A model generated the notes under the pieces. That model saw only the letters and a program-made list of their open reading frames with translations. It had not been told where the DNA came from and made no database searches. 64,000 nt of DNA from Bradyrhizobium sp. CCBAU 51765 (GTDB taxonomy: Bacteria; Pseudomonadota; Alphaproteobacteria; Rhizobiales; Xanthobacteraceae): positions 3,399,001-3,463,000 of the forward strand of contig NZ_CP030038.1 in assembly GCF_015291725.1 (NCBI RefSeq). Direction: 5' to 3'. Position 1 is the stretch's first letter. The number at the start of each line of letters is the position of its first letter. Below, piece by piece: positions 20,837-31,574 of this stretch. Position numbers and translations under genes: made by a program.

Positions 20837-21550
20837 ATGCGCTCCGGAGTGATCGCACAAAAGGTCGGGATGACGCGGGTCTTCACAGAGGCCGGCGAAC
20901 ATATCCCCGTGACCGTGCTGAAGCTCGGCAATTGCCAGGTCGTAGGCCACCGCACCGAAGAGAAGAACGGTTACGTCGCGCTCCAGCTCGGTTCTGGCAG
21001 CCGCAAGACCGTTTACATGCCGAAGGCCGAGCGCGGCCAGTTCGCGGTCGCCAAGGTCGAGCCGAAGCGCCGGGTCGAGGAATTCCGGGTCAGCGCAGAT
21101 GCGATGATCCCGGTCGGCGCCGAGATCCAGGCGGATCACTTCGTCGTCGGCCAGTTCGTCGACGTCACCGGCACCTCGGTCGGTAAGGGCTTCGCCGGCG
21201 GCATGAAGCGCTGGAACTTCGGCGGTCTGCGCGCCACGCACGGTGTGTCGATCTCGCACCGCTCGATCGGTTCGACCGGTGGCCGTCAGGACCCCGGCAA
21301 GACCTGGAAGAACAAGAAGATGCCCGGCCACATGGGTGTCGACCGCATCACCACGCTCAACCTTCGTGTCGTCCAGACCGATGTCGAGCGTGGCCTGATC
21401 CTCGTCGAAGGCGCCGTTCCCGGCTCCAAGGGCGGTTGGATCCGCGTGCGCGACGCCGTCAAGAAGCCGCTGCCGAAGGAAGCTCCGAAGCCCGGCAAGT
21501 TCAAGGTTGCTGGCGACGCGGAAGCCGCTCCGGCTGCGCAGGAGGCGTGA
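20837..21550 (+). CDS. rplC: 50S ribosomal protein L3
   Basis: 237 residues; the E. coli protein has 209, and the excess is mainly a C-terminal tail rich in Ala, Pro and Lys. L3 is an early 50S assembly protein near the peptidyl-transferase centre. The GGRQDPGK motif contains the Gln methylated by PrmB in other bacteria. AGGAAGCAAGCCG precedes the ATG. rplD begins one base after the stop. Confidence 0.98.
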   Translation: MRSGVIAQKVGMTRVFTEAGEHIPVTVLKLGNCQVVGHRTEEKNGYVALQLGSGSRKTVYMPKAERGQFAVAKVEPKRRVEEFRVSADAMIPVGAEIQADHFVVGQFVDVTGTSVGKGFAGGMKRWNFGGLRATHGVSISHRSIGSTGGRQDPGKTWKNKKMPGHMGVDRITTLNLRVVQTDVERGLILVEGAVPGSKGGWIRVRDAVKKPLPKEAPKPGKFKVAGDAEAAPAAQEA

Positions 21551-21551
21551 G

Positions 21552-22172
21552 ATGGAATTGAAGGTCACCACTCTCGAAGGTAAGGAAGCCGGCTCGGTCC
21601 AGCTCTCCGACGCCATTTTCGGCCTCGAGCCGCGCGAGGACATCATCGCGCGCTGCGTGCAGTGGCAGCTCAACAAGCGCCAGGCCGGCACGCACAAGGC
21701 CAAGGGTCGCGCCGAGATCTGGCGCACCGGCAAGAAGATGTACAAGCAGAAGGGTACCGGCGGTGCTCGTCACGGCTCGGCCCGCGTGCCGCAGTTCCGC
21801 GGCGGCGGCCGTGCCTTCGGTCCGGTGGTGCGTTCGCACGCCACCGACCTGCCGAAGAAGGTCCGTGCGCTCGCCCTCAAGCATGCGCTCTCGGCCAAGG
21901 CCAAGGATGGCGATCTCGTCGTGATCGAGAAGGCCGCACTGGAAGCCGCCAAGACCAAGGCGCTGCTCGGTCACTTCTCGGGCCTCGGGCTCACCAACGC
22001 GCTGATCATCGACGGCGCCGAGCTCAACAACGGTTTTGCCGCTGCGGCCCGCAACATCCCGAACATGGACGTGCTGCCGATCCAGGGCATCAACGTCTAT
22101 GACATCCTGCGCCGTCAGAAGCTTGTTCTGACCAAGGCCGCCATCGATGCGCTGGAGGCGCGCTTCAAATGA
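21552..22172 (+). CDS. rplD: 50S ribosomal protein L4
   Basis: 206 residues (201 in E. coli). L4 lines the exit-tunnel constriction; the extended tunnel loop is visible as [15 protein letters not shown]. In gammaproteobacteria L4 also regulates the S10 operon. The ATG at 21552 was chosen because it gives the conserved [10 protein letters not shown] start right after the rplC stop (coupled translation). Its stop overlaps the rplW start by 4 bases. Confidence 0.98.
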   Translation: MELKVTTLEGKEAGSVQLSDAIFGLEPREDIIARCVQWQLNKRQAGTHKAKGRAEIWRTGKKMYKQKGTGGARHGSARVPQFRGGGRAFGPVVRSHATDLPKKVRALALKHALSAKAKDGDLVVIEKAALEAAKTKALLGHFSGLGLTNALIIDGAELNNGFAAAARNIPNMDVLPIQGINVYDILRRQKLVLTKAAIDALEARFK

Positions 22173-22471
22173 CGAAGAACATTGAGCCTCGCCACTACGA
22201 CGTGATCCTGTCGCCGGTCGTGACCGAGAAGGCGACGATCGCCTCGGAGCACAACAAGGTGCTGTTCAAGGTGGCTGCAAAGGCGACCAAGCCGCAGATC
22301 AAGGAAGCGATCGAGAAGCTGTTCGACGTCAAGGTCAAGAGCGTCAACACGCTGGTCCGCAAGGGCAAGACCAAGATATTCCGCGGCAATCTCGGCTCGC
22401 AGTCGAACTCCAAGCGCGCGATCGTGACCCTCGAAGAGGGTCATCGGATCGACGTGACCACCGGTCTGTAA
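22169..22471 (+). CDS. rplW: 50S ribosomal protein L23
   Basis: 100 residues, as in E. coli. L23 sits at the tunnel exit and is the docking site for trigger factor and SRP. The core [19 protein letters not shown] and the [14 protein letters not shown] loop are typical. The ATG overlaps the end of rplD (ATGA-type coupling). rplB follows after 12 bases. Confidence 0.97.
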   Translation: MTKNIEPRHYDVILSPVVTEKATIASEHNKVLFKVAAKATKPQIKEAIEKLFDVKVKSVNTLVRKGKTKIFRGNLGSQSNSKRAIVTLEEGHRIDVTTGL

Positions 22472-22483
22472 GGTCGTACGACG

Positions 22484-23317
22484 ATGGCACTGAAGACATT
22501 CAATCCCACGACGCCCGGCCAGCGCCAGCTGGTCATGGTCGATCGTTCGGCCCTGTACAAGGGCAAGCCGGTCAAGGCGCTCACCGAGGGCAAGAAGTCC
22601 TCGGGTGGCCGCAACAACACCGGCCGCATCACCGTGCGTTTCCGCGGTGGCGGTCACAAGCAGACGCTGCGTACGGTCGATTTCAAGCGCGAGAAGGTAG
22701 ACGTTCCCGCGACCGTCGAGCGGCTGGAGTACGATCCGAACCGCACCGGCTTCATCGCTCTGATCAAGTATCAGGACGGCGAGCAGGCCTACATCCTGGC
22801 GCCGCAGCGCCTGGCCGTGGGCGACACGATCGTCGCCGGCAACTATGTCGACGTGAAGCCGGGCAACGTCATGCCGCTCGGCAACATGCCGGTCGGCACG
22901 ATCATCCACAACATCGAGGTCAAGATCGGGAAGGGCGGCCAGCTCGCCCGTTCCGCAGGCACCTATGCCCAGCTCGTCGGGCGCGACCAGGACTACGTCA
23001 TCATCCGCCTGAATTCGGGCGAGCAGCGCCTGGTTCACGGCCGCTGCCGCGGCACGATCGGCGCGGTGTCGAACCCGGATCACATGAACACCTCGATCGG
23101 CAAGGCCGGTCGCAAGCGTTGGATGGGCCGCAGGCCGCACAACCGCGGTGTCGCGATGAACCCGATCGACCATCCGCACGGCGGTGGTGAAGGTCGTACC
23201 TCGGGCGGTCGCCACCCGGTCACTCCGTGGGGCAAGCCGACCAAGGGCAAGAAGACCCGCACCAACAAGTCGACCAACAAATTCATTCTCCTAAGCCGCC
23301 ACAAGCGGAAGAAGTAA
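22484..23317 (+). CDS. rplB: 50S ribosomal protein L2
   Basis: 277 residues (273 in E. coli). One of the most conserved ribosomal proteins, needed for subunit joining and peptidyl transfer. The C-terminal motif [17 protein letters not shown] contains the functionally important His. No truncation is seen. rpsS starts 12 bases downstream. Confidence 0.98.
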   Translation: MALKTFNPTTPGQRQLVMVDRSALYKGKPVKALTEGKKSSGGRNNTGRITVRFRGGGHKQTLRTVDFKREKVDVPATVERLEYDPNRTGFIALIKYQDGEQAYILAPQRLAVGDTIVAGNYVDVKPGNVMPLGNMPVGTIIHNIEVKIGKGGQLARSAGTYAQLVGRDQDYVIIRLNSGEQRLVHGRCRGTIGAVSNPDHMNTSIGKAGRKRWMGRRPHNRGVAMNPIDHPHGGGEGRTSGGRHPVTPWGKPTKGKKTRTNKSTNKFILLSRHKRKK

Positions 23318-23329
23318 GGAACGCCGGAC

Positions 23330-23608
23330 ATGGTTCGTTCAGTCTGGAAAGGCCCTTTCGTCGAGGGCTCTCTGCTCAAGAAGGCAGATGCCGCGCGCGC
23401 GTCCGGCCGTCATGACGTCATCAAGATCTGGAGCCGTCGCTCGACGATCCTGCCGCAGTTCGTCGGCCTGACCTTCGGCGTCTACAACGGTCAGAAGCAC
23501 GTGCCGGTGGCGGTCAACGAGGAAATGGTCGGTCACAAGTTCGGCGAGTTTTCGCCGACCCGGACCTTCCATGGCCACTCCGGCGACAAGAAAGCCAAGA
23601 AGGCTTGA
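23330..23608 (+). CDS. rpsS: 30S ribosomal protein S19
   Basis: 92 residues, as in E. coli. Binds 16S rRNA with S13 in the 30S head. Conserved [18 protein letters not shown] start and [17 protein letters not shown]-terminal block. Spacer of 12 bases from rplB and 10 to rplV. Confidence 0.98.
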   Translation: MVRSVWKGPFVEGSLLKKADAARASGRHDVIKIWSRRSTILPQFVGLTFGVYNGQKHVPVAVNEEMVGHKFGEFSPTRTFHGHSGDKKAKKA

Positions 23609-23618
23609 GGATTAAACG

Positions 23619-24002
23619 ATGAGCAAACCTAAGCGCGAACGGAGCCTCGCCGAGAACGAGGCCAAGGCGGTCGCCCGGATGCTGCGGGTGAGCCCGCAGA
23701 AGCTCAACCTGGTCGCCCAGCTCATTCGCGGCCGGAAGGCGTCTGCCGCGCTCGCCGACCTGCAGTTTTCGCGCAAGCGGATCGCGGTTGACGTCAAGAA
23801 GTGCCTGGAATCGGCTATCGCCAATGCCGAGAACAACCATGACCTCGACGTCGACGATCTCGTCGTGGCGCAGGCCTTTGTCGGCAACGGGCTCGTGATG
23901 AAGCGCTTTGCCGCCCGCGGCCGCGGCCGCTCGGGCCGTGTCTACAAACCGTTTTCGCAACTGACGATCATCGTTCGTCAGGTCGAAGCTGAAGCCGCTT
24001 AA
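23619..24002 (+). CDS. rplV: 50S ribosomal protein L22
   Basis: 127 residues (110 in E. coli); the N terminus has about 15 extra residues, as in related alphaproteobacteria. The long beta-hairpin that reaches the exit tunnel is visible near [17 protein letters not shown], the region altered in some macrolide-resistant strains; nothing unusual is seen. Follows rpsS by 10 bases. Confidence 0.97.
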   Translation: MSKPKRERSLAENEAKAVARMLRVSPQKLNLVAQLIRGRKASAALADLQFSRKRIAVDVKKCLESAIANAENNHDLDVDDLVVAQAFVGNGLVMKRFAARGRGRSGRVYKPFSQLTIIVRQVEAEAA

Positions 24003-24019
24003 GGGCGCAGGAGAACACG

Positions 24020-24745
<726 letters not shown>

Positions 24746-24775
24746 TCTGCACCAGGAATTTGAGGGCTTAAAGCC

Positions 24776-25189
24776 ATGATGCAACCTAAGAAAACGAAGT
24801 TCCGGAAGGCGCACAAGGGCCGCATCCACGGCGTTGCGTCTTCGGGCGCGACGTTGGCGTTCGGCCAGTTCGGCCTGAAGGCGACCGAACCTGAGCGCGT
24901 CACCGCGCGCCAGATCGAAGCTGCCCGCCGCGCGCTGACCCGCCACATGAAACGCGCCGGCCGCGTCTGGATCCGCGTGTTCCCCGACGTACCGGTGTCG
25001 AAGAAGCCGGCCGAAGTCCGCATGGGCTCCGGCAAGGGTTCGCCGGAACTGTGGGTCGCGCGCGTCAAGCCTGGCCGCGTGCTGTTCGAGATCGACGGCG
25101 TCAACACCCAGACGGCGCGTGAGGCGCTGACCCTGGCGGCGGCCAAGCTGCCGATCAAGACGCGCTTCGTCGAGCGCATTGCGGAGTAA
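24776..25189 (+). CDS. rplP: 50S ribosomal protein L16
   Basis: 137 residues (136 in E. coli). Located near the A site, it helps place tRNA. The start [16 protein letters not shown] and the segment [21 protein letters not shown] are typical; the Arg in the latter region is a target for hydroxylation in E. coli. The stop TAA lies just before the rpmC start. Confidence 0.98.
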   Translation: MMQPKKTKFRKAHKGRIHGVASSGATLAFGQFGLKATEPERVTARQIEAARRALTRHMKRAGRVWIRVFPDVPVSKKPAEVRMGSGKGSPELWVARVKPGRVLFEIDGVNTQTAREALTLAAAKLPIKTRFVERIAE

Positions 25190-25194
25190 TGGCC

Positions 25195-25401
25195 ATGGCC
25201 CAGATGAAGATCGAAGACATCCGCGCGATGAGCCCCGACCAGCAGGATGACGCCATCCTGAATCTGAAGAAGGAGCGCTTCAACCTGCGCTTCCAGCGCG
25301 CCACCGGGCAGCTCGAGAACACCTCGCGCCTGCGCGAGGCCCGCCGTGACATCGCCCGGATCAAGACCGTCGCCGCGCAGACGCGCGCCAAGAAGAAGTA
25401 A
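25195..25401 (+). CDS. rpmC: 50S ribosomal protein L29
   Basis: 68 residues (63 in E. coli), a two-helix protein at the tunnel exit beside L23. Two candidate ATGs lie 6 bases apart. GGAG at 25183-25186 is only 2 bases from the ATG at 25189 but 8 bases from the one at 25195, so 25195 is preferred. The [23 protein letters not shown] core is typical. rpsQ follows after 13 bases. Confidence 0.95.
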   Translation: MAQMKIEDIRAMSPDQQDDAILNLKKERFNLRFQRATGQLENTSRLREARRDIARIKTVAAQTRAKKK

Positions 25402-25414
25402 GAGGCTTACGAAG

Positions 25415-25663
25415 ATGCCGAAACGTACTTTGCAGGGCGTGGTCGTCAGCGACAAGCAAGCCAAGACCATTGTGGTGCGTGTCGATCGCCGCTTCACGCA
25501 CCCGATCTACAAGAAGACCATCCGCCGGTCGAAGAACTACCATGCGCACGACGAGAGCAACGAGTTCAAGCCGGGCGATATGGTGTGGATCGAGGAAACG
25601 AAGCCGATTTCGAAGTTGAAGCGCTGGGTCGTGATCCGGGGCGAACACAAGAAAAGCGCCTGA
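25415..25663 (+). CDS. rpsQ: 30S ribosomal protein S17
   Basis: 82 residues (84 in E. coli). Primary 16S rRNA-binding protein with an OB fold. It starts [14 protein letters not shown], and the [14 protein letters not shown] loop is conserved. A longer upstream frame overlaps rpmC, but the ATG at 25415 is the conserved start. 84 bases then separate it from rplN, the usual S10/spc boundary. Confidence 0.97.
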   Translation: MPKRTLQGVVVSDKQAKTIVVRVDRRFTHPIYKKTIRRSKNYHAHDESNEFKPGDMVWIEETKPISKLKRWVVIRGEHKKSA

Positions 25664-25747
25664 TCTGTTGGCTCTAGCCGACTGACTTCAGGGAAATGTT
25701 GAGCGCCGGCTGGGCTGGCGCAAAGAGAAAGAGGACGAGGTGCATCA

Positions 25748-26116
25748 ATGATTCAGATGCAGACCAACCTCGACGTGGCCGACAATTCTGGCGCACGCCG
25801 TGTGATGTGTATCAAGGTGCTCGGAGGCTCCAAGCGCCGCTACGCCACGATCGGCGACATCATCGTCGTGTCGATCAAGGAAGCGATTCCGCGTGGCAAG
25901 GTGAAGAAGGGCGACGTGATGAAGGCCGTCGTGGTGCGCGTCCGCAAGGACATTCGCCGCGCCGACGGTTCGGTCATCCGCTTCGACCGCAACGCCGCCG
26001 TGCTGATCAACAACCAGTCCGAGCCGGTCGGCACCCGTATCTTCGGGCCGGTGCCGCGCGAGTTGCGCGCCAAGAACCACATGAAGATCATCTCGCTCGC
26101 GCCGGAGGTGCTGTGA
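25748..26116 (+). CDS. rplN: 50S ribosomal protein L14
   Basis: 122 residues (123 in E. coli). L14 sits at the subunit interface. The start [28 protein letters not shown] is almost invariant among bacteria. First gene of the spc operon. Its TGA overlaps the rplX ATG by one base. Confidence 0.98.
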   Translation: MIQMQTNLDVADNSGARRVMCIKVLGGSKRRYATIGDIIVVSIKEAIPRGKVKKGDVMKAVVVRVRKDIRRADGSVIRFDRNAAVLINNQSEPVGTRIFGPVPRELRAKNHMKIISLAPEVL

Positions 26117-26430
26117 TGGCTGCGAAGATCCGCAAGGGCGACAAGGTCGTCGTGCTGACCGGCCGCGACAAGGGCCGCACCGGCGAAGTGTTCGAGGTGC
26201 GCCCCGACGCCGGTACCGCGCTCGTGCGCGGCATCAACGTGGTCAAGCGTCACCAGAAGCAGACGCAGGCCCAGGAGGGCGGCATCATCTCGAAAGAGGC
26301 GCCGATCCAACTGTCCAACATCGCGTATGTCGGCAAGGACGGAAAGCCGACCCGCATCGGATTCAAGATTCTGGCGGACGGCAAGAAGGTCCGCATCGCC
26401 AAGAGCTCGGGAGCTGAGATCGATGGCTGA
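26116..26430 (+). CDS. rplX: 50S ribosomal protein L24
   Basis: 104 residues, as in E. coli. An assembly initiator protein with a KOW motif ([19 protein letters not shown]). The ATG at 26116 overlaps the rplN stop (TGATG), indicating coupling. Its own stop overlaps the rplE start by 8 bases. Confidence 0.97.
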   Translation: MAAKIRKGDKVVVLTGRDKGRTGEVFEVRPDAGTALVRGINVVKRHQKQTQAQEGGIISKEAPIQLSNIAYVGKDGKPTRIGFKILADGKKVRIAKSSGAEIDG

Positions 26431-26980
26431 GGCCGCTTACACGCCGCGCCTGCGCGCGGAATATGATGCGAATATCCGCACGGCTCTGACCGAGAAGTTC
26501 GGTTACGAGAACGTGATGCAGGTTCCGCGTCTGGACAAGGTCGTGCTGAACATGGGCGTTGGCGATTCCGTCAACGACCGCAAGAAGGCCGAGACCGCCG
26601 CTGCCGAGCTGACCCAGATCGCTGGCCAGAAGGCGATCGTGACCTATTCGCGTATCGCGATCGCGACCTTCAAGCTGCGCGAGAACCAGCCGATCGGCTG
26701 CAAGGTCACGCTGCGCAAGGCCCGCATGTACGAGTTCATCGATCGCCTGGTGACGGTCGCGCTGCCGCGCGTCCGCGACTTCCGCGGCCTGAACCCGAAG
26801 AGCTTCGACGGCCGCGGCAACTATTCGCTCGGCATCAAGGAGCATATCATTTTCCCCGAGATCGACTTCGACAAGGTCACGGAAGCCCGCGGTATGGACA
26901 TCACCGTCTGCACCACGGCCAAGACCGACGAAGAGGCGAGGGCCTTGTTGACCGCTTTCAATTTCCCGTTCCGGCAGTGA
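26423..26980 (+). CDS. rplE: 50S ribosomal protein L5
   Basis: 185 residues (179 in E. coli). Binds 5S rRNA and P-site tRNA. Motifs include [17 protein letters not shown] and the C-terminal [20 protein letters not shown]. The ATG at 26423 lies within the end of rplX and gives the conserved [10 protein letters not shown] start; a longer frame upstream overlaps rplX. Confidence 0.97.
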   Translation: MAEAAYTPRLRAEYDANIRTALTEKFGYENVMQVPRLDKVVLNMGVGDSVNDRKKAETAAAELTQIAGQKAIVTYSRIAIATFKLRENQPIGCKVTLRKARMYEFIDRLVTVALPRVRDFRGLNPKSFDGRGNYSLGIKEHIIFPEIDFDKVTEARGMDITVCTTAKTDEEARALLTAFNFPFRQ

Positions 26981-27026
26981 GACGCTGACCTAAAGCCTCT
27001 CAAACGCGGATACCCAGGAGCCAAGC

Positions 27027-27332
27027 ATGGCAAAGAAGAGTTCAGTCGAGAAGAACAACCGGCGCAAGCGGATGGTGAAGAATGCCGCACCGAAGCGCGA
27101 GCGGTTGAAGGCGATCATCGCCGACAAGACGCTGCCGATGGAAGAGCGGTTCGCCGCCACCCTGAAGCTGGCGGAAATGCCGCGTAACTCGTCGGCGACC
27201 CGCATCCGCCTGCGCTGCGAGCTGTCGGGCCGCCCGCGCTCGAACTACCGCAAGAACAAGCTGTCCCGTATCGCGCTGCGCGACCTTGGCTCGAAGGGCA
27301 TGGTCCCGGGCCTCGTGAAGTCCAGCTGGTAA
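27027..27332 (+). CDS. rpsN: 30S ribosomal protein S14 (zinc-free type)
   Basis: 101 residues, as in E. coli. This long form lacks the CXXC pairs of the zinc-binding short form, so it does not depend on zinc. The conserved C-terminal block [25 protein letters not shown] is present. AGGAGCCAAGC precedes the ATG. Confidence 0.97.
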   Translation: MAKKSSVEKNNRRKRMVKNAAPKRERLKAIIADKTLPMEERFAATLKLAEMPRNSSATRIRLRCELSGRPRSNYRKNKLSRIALRDLGSKGMVPGLVKSSW

Positions 27333-27346
27333 GGAGGGTCGTTTAG

Positions 27347-27745
27347 ATGTCAACGCACGATCCAATCAGCGATCTGATCACCCGTATCCGCAACGCGCAG
27401 ATGCGCTCGAAGACCAAGGTCTCCACGCCTGGCTCGAAGATGCGCGAGAACGTGCTCGAGGTTCTGAAGGCCGAGGGCTACATCCGCGGTTACGCTACGC
27501 TCGAGCATTCCTCGGGCCGCAGCGAGATCGAGATCGAGCTGAAGTATTTCGACGGCGAGCCCGTCATCCGCGAGATTGAGCGCGTTTCCAAGCCGGGGCG
27601 TCGCGTCTACGCTTCGGTGAAGAACCTGCCGCGGGTGAACAACGGACTCGGCATTTCGGTGTTGTCGACGCCGAAGGGGATCATGGCCGACCACAGCGCG
27701 CGCGACGCGAATGTGGGCGGTGAAGTCCTCTTCACGGTGTTCTGA
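27347..27745 (+). CDS. rpsH: 30S ribosomal protein S8
   Basis: 132 residues (130 in E. coli). Binds the central domain of 16S rRNA and in E. coli represses the spc operon. It starts [18 protein letters not shown], and the [23 protein letters not shown] end is typical. A strong AAGGAGG site lies at 27330-27336. Confidence 0.98.
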   Translation: MSTHDPISDLITRIRNAQMRSKTKVSTPGSKMRENVLEVLKAEGYIRGYATLEHSSGRSEIEIELKYFDGEPVIREIERVSKPGRRVYASVKNLPRVNNGLGISVLSTPKGIMADHSARDANVGGEVLFTVF

Positions 27746-27761
27746 GAAGGATTTTCGATCC

Positions 27762-28295
27762 ATGTCACGTGTTGGCAAAAGGCCTGTCCCGGTGCCGTCG
27801 GGCGTTACCGCGACCGTTGATGGGCAGACCGTCAAGATGAAGGGGCCGAAGGGCCAGCTTCAGTTCATCGTCCATGACGACGTCGAGGTGAAGCTCGAGA
27901 ACGGCCAGGTCAAGGTCAAGCCGCGGACCGAGACCAACCGCGCGCGGGCGCTGTACGGTACCGCTCGCGCCCAGGTCGCGAATCTGGTCGAAGGCGTCAC
28001 CAAGGGCTTCGAGAAGAAGCTCGAGATCACCGGCGTCGGCTATCGCGCCGCGATGCAGGGCAAGAACCTGCAACTCGCGCTCGGCTACAGCCACGACGTG
28101 ATCTATCCGATCCCCGAGGGGATCACGATCACGGTGCCGAAGCCGACCGAGATCACGGTGGCGGGCAGCGACGTCCAGCGCGTCGGCCAGGTCGCCGCCG
28201 AGATTCGCTCCTATCGTCCGCCGGAGCCCTACAAGGGCAAGGGCGTGAAGTATGTGGGCGAATTCATCTTCCGCAAGGAAGGCAAGAAGAAGTAA
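27762..28295 (+). CDS. rplF: 50S ribosomal protein L6
   Basis: 177 residues, as in E. coli. Two related domains lie near the factor-binding site. The conserved motif [18 protein letters not shown] is near the C terminus. The ATG at 27762 gives the standard [14 protein letters not shown] start, 16 bases after rpsH. rplR follows after 11 bases. Confidence 0.98.
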   Translation: MSRVGKRPVPVPSGVTATVDGQTVKMKGPKGQLQFIVHDDVEVKLENGQVKVKPRTETNRARALYGTARAQVANLVEGVTKGFEKKLEITGVGYRAAMQGKNLQLALGYSHDVIYPIPEGITITVPKPTEITVAGSDVQRVGQVAAEIRSYRPPEPYKGKGVKYVGEFIFRKEGKKK

Positions 28296-28306
28296 CGGAG
28301 CCGGTC

Positions 28307-28669
28307 ATGTCGAAAGCCAAGGTTACGAATGCCCGGCGCAAGCGGAGTGTGCGGCTGAAGCTGCGCCGTTCCGCCGGCGGCCGTCCGCGCCTGTCAGTGT
28401 TCCGCTCGTCCAAGCACATCTATGCCCAGGTCATCGACGACCTGAAGGGCGAGACGCTGGCCTCCGCCTCCTCGCTCGAGAAGTCGATGCGCGACGGTGG
28501 CAAGACCGGCGCCGACATCGATGCGGCGAAGGCGGTCGGCAAGTTGCTGGCCGAGCGCGCGGCCGAGAAGGGCGTCAAGGAAGTCGTGTTCGATCGCGGC
28601 AGCTATCTCTACCACGGGCGCGTCAAGGCTCTGGCCGACGCGGCGCGTGAGAGTGGGCTGAGCTTCTAA
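28307..28669 (+). CDS. rplR: 50S ribosomal protein L18
   Basis: 120 residues (117 in E. coli). Binds 5S rRNA together with L5. The basic N terminus and the [15 protein letters not shown] and [21 protein letters not shown] blocks are typical. 47 bases separate it from rpsE. Confidence 0.97.
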   Translation: MSKAKVTNARRKRSVRLKLRRSAGGRPRLSVFRSSKHIYAQVIDDLKGETLASASSLEKSMRDGGKTGADIDAAKAVGKLLAERAAEKGVKEVVFDRGSYLYHGRVKALADAARESGLSF

Positions 28670-28716
28670 CAGAATTTGAGGATTGGGGCGCAAGCCTCTG
28701 AAGGATTGGAAAAACC

Positions 28717-29313
28717 ATGGCAGCTGAACGCGAACAACGTGGTGGACGCGATCAACGCGGCGGCGGACGTGAACGCAGGGAGCGCGAGGAGCGCGACAGC
28801 GAGTTCGTCGACAAGCTCGTCCACATCAACCGCGTGGCCAAGGTCGTCAAGGGCGGCAAGCGCTTCGGTTTCGCAGCGCTGGTCGTGATCGGCGACCAGA
28901 AGGGTCGTGCCGGCTTCGGTCACGGCAAGGCGCGCGAGGTGCCCGAGGCGATCCGCAAGGCAACCGAGTCCGCCAAGCGCAACCTGACGCGCGTGTCGCT
29001 GCGCGAGGGCCGCACGCTCCATCACGACATCGCCGGCCGTCATGGCGCGGGCCGTGTCTACCTGCGTGCAGCTCCGGCCGGTACCGGCATCATCGCCGGC
29101 GGTCCGATGCGCGCCGTGTTCGAAACGCTCGGCGTCCAGGACGTTGTGGCGAAGTCGATCGGCTCGTCGAACCCGTACAACATGGTGCGCGCGACCTTTG
29201 ACGCGCTGAAGCATCAGGATTCGCCGCGCTCGGTCGCTGCCCGCCGCAACATCAAGGTGTCCACCCTCCAGTCCCGCCGTATCGGTGGCGACGCAGAGGC
29301 GGCTGCCGACTAA
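28717..29313 (+). CDS. rpsE: 30S ribosomal protein S5 with Arg/Gly-rich N-terminal extension
   Basis: 198 residues against 167 in E. coli. The extra length is mainly residues 1-27, an Arg/Gly/Glu-rich segment before the normal start of the fold ([19 protein letters not shown]). The double-stranded-RNA-binding domain and the C-terminal domain ([23 protein letters not shown]) are intact. S5 helps translational fidelity and mRNA unwinding. Such a leader segment occurs in other alphaproteobacteria. Confidence 0.97.
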   Translation: MAAEREQRGGRDQRGGGRERREREERDSEFVDKLVHINRVAKVVKGGKRFGFAALVVIGDQKGRAGFGHGKAREVPEAIRKATESAKRNLTRVSLREGRTLHHDIAGRHGAGRVYLRAAPAGTGIIAGGPMRAVFETLGVQDVVAKSIGSSNPYNMVRATFDALKHQDSPRSVAARRNIKVSTLQSRRIGGDAEAAAD

Positions 29314-29338
29314 CGGAAGCTTTTCGGAGTAGACCACG

Positions 29339-29533
29339 ATGGCCAAGGCCGCAAAGACGATCAAGCTTGAGCAGACCGGCAGCGCGATCCGCCGCCATCA
29401 CTCGCAGCGTTCGACGCTGATCGGGCTCAAGCTCAACAAGATCGGCCGTATCAGCGAACTGCCGGACACCCCGGCGGTCCGCGGCATGATCGAGAAGGTT
29501 CACCATCTCGTCCGCATCGTCGACGAGAAGTAA
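29339..29533 (+). CDS. rpmD: 50S ribosomal protein L30
   Basis: 64 residues (59 in E. coli). A small 50S protein that begins a few residues later in other lineages. [21 protein letters not shown] is the conserved part. It is followed by a palindromic repeat at 29541-29587. Confidence 0.96.
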   Translation: MAKAAKTIKLEQTGSAIRRHHSQRSTLIGLKLNKIGRISELPDTPAVRGMIEKVHHLVRIVDEK

Positions 29534-29540
29534 GCAAGGG

Positions 29541-29587
29541 CGCACGATCCCGAAGAGCGGGAAGCGGTTTTCGGTGAAGATCGTGCG
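29541..29587. repeat. Short palindromic repeat (family B, copy 2)
   Basis: CGCACGATC at 29541-29549 pairs perfectly with GATCGTGCG at 29579-29587. The 29-base interior has a second inverted pair (CGAA ... TTCG) and shares GCGGTTTTCGG-like sequence with the copy at 20737-20785. It fills most of the rpmD-rplO gap without a T-run, so it probably does not terminate transcription. Confidence 0.75.
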
Positions 29588-29608
29588 CAAGACACAAGGA
29601 GAAGGGCG

Positions 29609-30094
29609 ATGAAGCTCAGCGATATCGCCGACAACGCCGGCTCGCGCAAGAAGCGTATGCGCGTCGGCCGCGGCATCGGTTCCGGCAAAGGCAAGCAATC
29701 CGGCCGCGGCGGCAAGGGCCAGACCGCGCGTTCGGGCGTACGCATCAAGGGTTTCGAAGGCGGCCAGATGCCGATGCATCGCCGTCTGCCCAAGCGCGGC
29801 TTCAACAACATCTTCCGCATCGAGTTCGCCGAGATCAATCTCGACCGGCTCCAGGAAGCGGTCGATGCCAAGAAGATCGACGCCGGCAGCGTCGTGAACG
29901 TCGAGGCCCTGGTGAAGGGCGGCGTGTTGCGCCGCGCCAAGGGCGGCCTGCGGCTGCTCGGCCGCGGCGAGCTCAAGTCCAAGCTCAACATCGAAGTGCA
30001 TGGCGCCACCAAGACCGCAATCGCGGCGGTCGAGAAGGCCGGCGGCTCGGTGAAGATCCTCGCCCCTGCCAAGGAAGAAGGCGAGGCGGCGTAA
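29609..30094 (+). CDS. rplO: 50S ribosomal protein L15
   Basis: 161 residues (144 in E. coli). A late-assembly protein with the Gly/Lys/Arg-rich extended N terminus ([20 protein letters not shown]). The C-terminal globular domain has a short acidic-Ala tail. AAGGAGAAGGGCG precedes the ATG. Followed by a hairpin, then secY. Confidence 0.97.
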   Translation: MKLSDIADNAGSRKKRMRVGRGIGSGKGKQSGRGGKGQTARSGVRIKGFEGGQMPMHRRLPKRGFNNIFRIEFAEINLDRLQEAVDAKKIDAGSVVNVEALVKGGVLRRAKGGLRLLGRGELKSKLNIEVHGATKTAIAAVEKAGGSVKILAPAKEEGEAA

Positions 30095-30107
30095 CAACTG
30101 CGTCATT

Positions 30108-30126
30108 GGCCCGCGGCTCGCGGGCC
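30108..30126 (+). terminator. Hairpin between rplO and secY
   Basis: GGCCCGCG (30108-30115) pairs with CGCGGGCC (30119-30126) around a GCT loop, followed by TTTA only. It could be a partial terminator that lowers secY-secY2-adk expression relative to the ribosomal genes, or an RNA end-protecting hairpin. Confidence 0.45.
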
Positions 30127-30242
30127 TTTACGCATGCGGGACGTGGACTTATCGAAGCCGAGCCCCAGATAATGTCCGGCGTCCGCTAAAGTAGCCCGGC
30201 CGCGGGCATGACGGCGCAACAGGCGGCGGGAGAAAGTCCAAG

Positions 30243-31574
30243 ATGGTCTCTGCAGCGGAACAACTGGCAGCCAATCTCAATTTCGGCGCGTTTGCCAAGG
30301 CCGACGAACTGAAGAAGCGCATCTGGTTCACCCTGGGTGCGCTGCTCGTTTATCGGCTCGGGACCTACATCCCGCTGCCCGGCATCGATCCGAACATCTG
30401 GGAACAGGTGTTCCGATCGCAGGCGGGCGGCATCCTCGGCATGTTCAACATGTTCGCCGGCGGCGGCATCCACCGCATGGCGATCTTTGCGCTGAACATC
30501 ATGCCGTACATCTCGGCCTCGATCATCATCCAGCTCCTCACCACCGTCTCGCCGCAGCTCGAGGCGCTGAAGAAGGAAGGCGAGGCAGGCCGCAAGACGC
30601 TGAATCAGTACACCCGCTATCTGACGGTCATCCTGGCCGCATTCCAGTCCTACGGGATCGCGGTAGGTCTCGAAGGCGCCGGCAACGTCGTCAGCGAGCC
30701 CGGAATGTTCTTCCGCCTGTCCACGGCGATTACGCTGACCGGCGGCACCATGTTCCTGATGTGGCTGGGCGAGCAGATCACCTCGCGTGGCATCGGCAAC
30801 GGCATCTCGCTGATCATTCTCGCCGGCATCGTCGCCGAGCTGCCCGCGGCGCTCGCCAGCATGCTCGAGCTCGGCCGGCAGGGTGCGATGTCGACCGGCC
30901 TGATCCTGGTCGTCATCATCATGGCCGTCGCCGTGATCGCCTTCATCGTGTTCATGGAGCGCGCGCAGCGCCGCCTCCTGATCCAATATCCGAAGCGCCA
31001 GGTCGGCAACAAGATGTTCGAGGGCCAGTCCTCGCATCTGCCGCTCAAGCTCAACACCTCGGGCGTGATCCCGCCGATCTTCGCGTCCTCGCTGCTCTTG
31101 CTGCCGACCACGGTGGCGAACTTCAATGCGGGCAGCGGGCCGGAATGGTTCCAGTGGATCAACACCCAGCTCGGCCATGGTCGCCCGCTGTTCCTGATCA
31201 TGTATCTGGCGCTGATCGTGTTCTTCGCCTTCTTCTACACCGCGATCGTGTTCAACCCGACCGAGACCGCGGACAATCTGAAGAAGCACGGCGGCTTCAT
31301 TCCGGGCATCCGTCCTGGCGAGCGCACCGCCGAATATATCGACTACGTGCTGTCGCGCATTACCGTGCTCGGCGCGATTTATCTGGCGATCGTCTGCCTG
31401 ATTCCCGAGATCCTGATCTCCTATGCGTCGGTACCGTTCTATTTCGGCGGCACCTCGCTGCTGATCGTCGTCAGTGTCACCATGGATACGGTGGCGCAGG
31501 TCCAGGGCTATCTTCTGGCCCATCAGTATGAAGGCCTGATCCGGAAGTCCAAGCTGCGCGGCCGCCGTAGATGA
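30243..31574 (+). CDS. secY: Protein translocase subunit SecY (canonical)
   Basis: 443 residues, equal to E. coli SecY, with ten membrane segments. It is the inner-membrane channel for Sec-dependent export and membrane insertion, with SecE, SecG and SecA or the ribosome. All functional landmarks are visible: the plug region GGILGMFNMFAGG (62-74), the lateral-gate helix MPYISASIIIQLL (87-99), the basic C4 loop with PKRQ (250-253), and the C5 loop with Arg357 in GIRPGER (355-361). The stop overlaps the second SecY gene by 4 bases (ATGA). Confidence 0.98.
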   Translation: MVSAAEQLAANLNFGAFAKADELKKRIWFTLGALLVYRLGTYIPLPGIDPNIWEQVFRSQAGGILGMFNMFAGGGIHRMAIFALNIMPYISASIIIQLLTTVSPQLEALKKEGEAGRKTLNQYTRYLTVILAAFQSYGIAVGLEGAGNVVSEPGMFFRLSTAITLTGGTMFLMWLGEQITSRGIGNGISLIILAGIVAELPAALASMLELGRQGAMSTGLILVVIIMAVAVIAFIVFMERAQRRLLIQYPKRQVGNKMFEGQSSHLPLKLNTSGVIPPIFASSLLLLPTTVANFNAGSGPEWFQWINTQLGHGRPLFLIMYLALIVFFAFFYTAIVFNPTETADNLKKHGGFIPGIRPGERTAEYIDYVLSRITVLGAIYLAIVCLIPEILISYASVPFYFGGTSLLIVVSVTMDTVAQVQGYLLAHQYEGLIRKSKLRGRRR